Assembly: GCA_947169755.1 (NCBI GenBank)
Contig: CAMVQX010000034.1
Location: forward strand, 1 to 12,523
Length of the DNA: 12,523 nucleotides
Source: an uncultured bacterium
GTDB taxonomy: Bacteria > Cyanobacteriota > Vampirovibrionia > Gastranaerophilales > Gastranaerophilaceae
Direction: 5' to 3'
Below are positions 12,522 through 12,523 of this stretch, piece after piece (within the stretch, counting starts at the first letter, position 1; each line of letters opens with the position of its first letter). Made by a program: the position numbers and the translations under genes. The notes below the pieces were generated by a model. That model made no database searches. It worked only from the letters and a program-made list of their open reading frames with translations, and was not told the origin of the DNA.

Positions 12522-12523
12522 AC

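Noticed and set aside
1..12523. tRNA, rRNA, CRISPR arrays, insertion sequences, attachment sites
   Set aside because: No clover-leaf with TTCGA-type arm, no regular direct repeats with spacers, and no transposase or integrase reading frame was found on either strand by eye.

Overview
The window is AT-rich and gene-dense. It combines an outer-membrane autotransporter barrel, flagellar rod genes, a GT39/GT2 envelope glycosyltransferase pair and Shine-Dalgarno motifs of the AGGAG type, so the host is a didermic, flagellated, low-GC bacterium. My best guess is a member of the non-photosynthetic Cyanobacteria lineage Melainabacteria/Vampirovibrionia (Gastranaerophilales). That is an impression from overall gene style and composition, not from a marker alignment. 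No mobile element, CRISPR array, tRNA or rRNA was seen.

Layout. 1-660: 3' end of an autotransporter-type beta-barrel gene, followed by a strong terminator. 759-3194: a convergent pair of glycosyltransferase genes, a membrane GT39/PMT-like enzyme (+) and a cytosolic GT2 enzyme (-), whose 3' ends overlap. 3351-5627: a four-gene flagellar rod operon (two FlgF/FlgG-family proteins, then flgB and flgC). 5628-5873: rqcP, an S4-domain ribosome-rescue factor (-), abutting flgC stop-to-stop. 5926-8767: an exported metallophosphoesterase, a CNNM/CBS/CorC membrane protein and clpP, the last two tightly coupled. 8876-9397: a Met/Gln-rich coiled-coil protein of unknown function and atypical composition. 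9468-10575: divergent 5-formyltetrahydrofolate cyclo-ligase (-) and cobO (+) genes only 25 bp apart. 10572-10736: a 54-residue small gene (-). 10863-11558: a helical-repeat protein with a TTG start. 11676-12050: two small genes that look like a ribbon-helix-helix pair. 12186-12523: the 3' end of tuf (-).

The most interesting signals lie between and beside the recognisable genes. (i) Five genes have a sigma70-like -10 hexamer ending only 6-8 nt before the start codon and no Shine-Dalgarno sequence, so they are predicted leaderless; the other genes have clear SDs. (ii) The 5-FCL/cobO pair appears to use overlapping, back-to-back -10 elements, so the two promoters could exclude each other. (iii) A canonical ribbon-helix-helix regulator is followed by a 53-residue protein that looks like a shortened paralogue. 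(iv) A short gene is tucked antisense against the end of cobO. (v) The Met/Gln-rich protein between two terminators has no function I recognise. I see no complete novel defence or biosynthetic system in the window.
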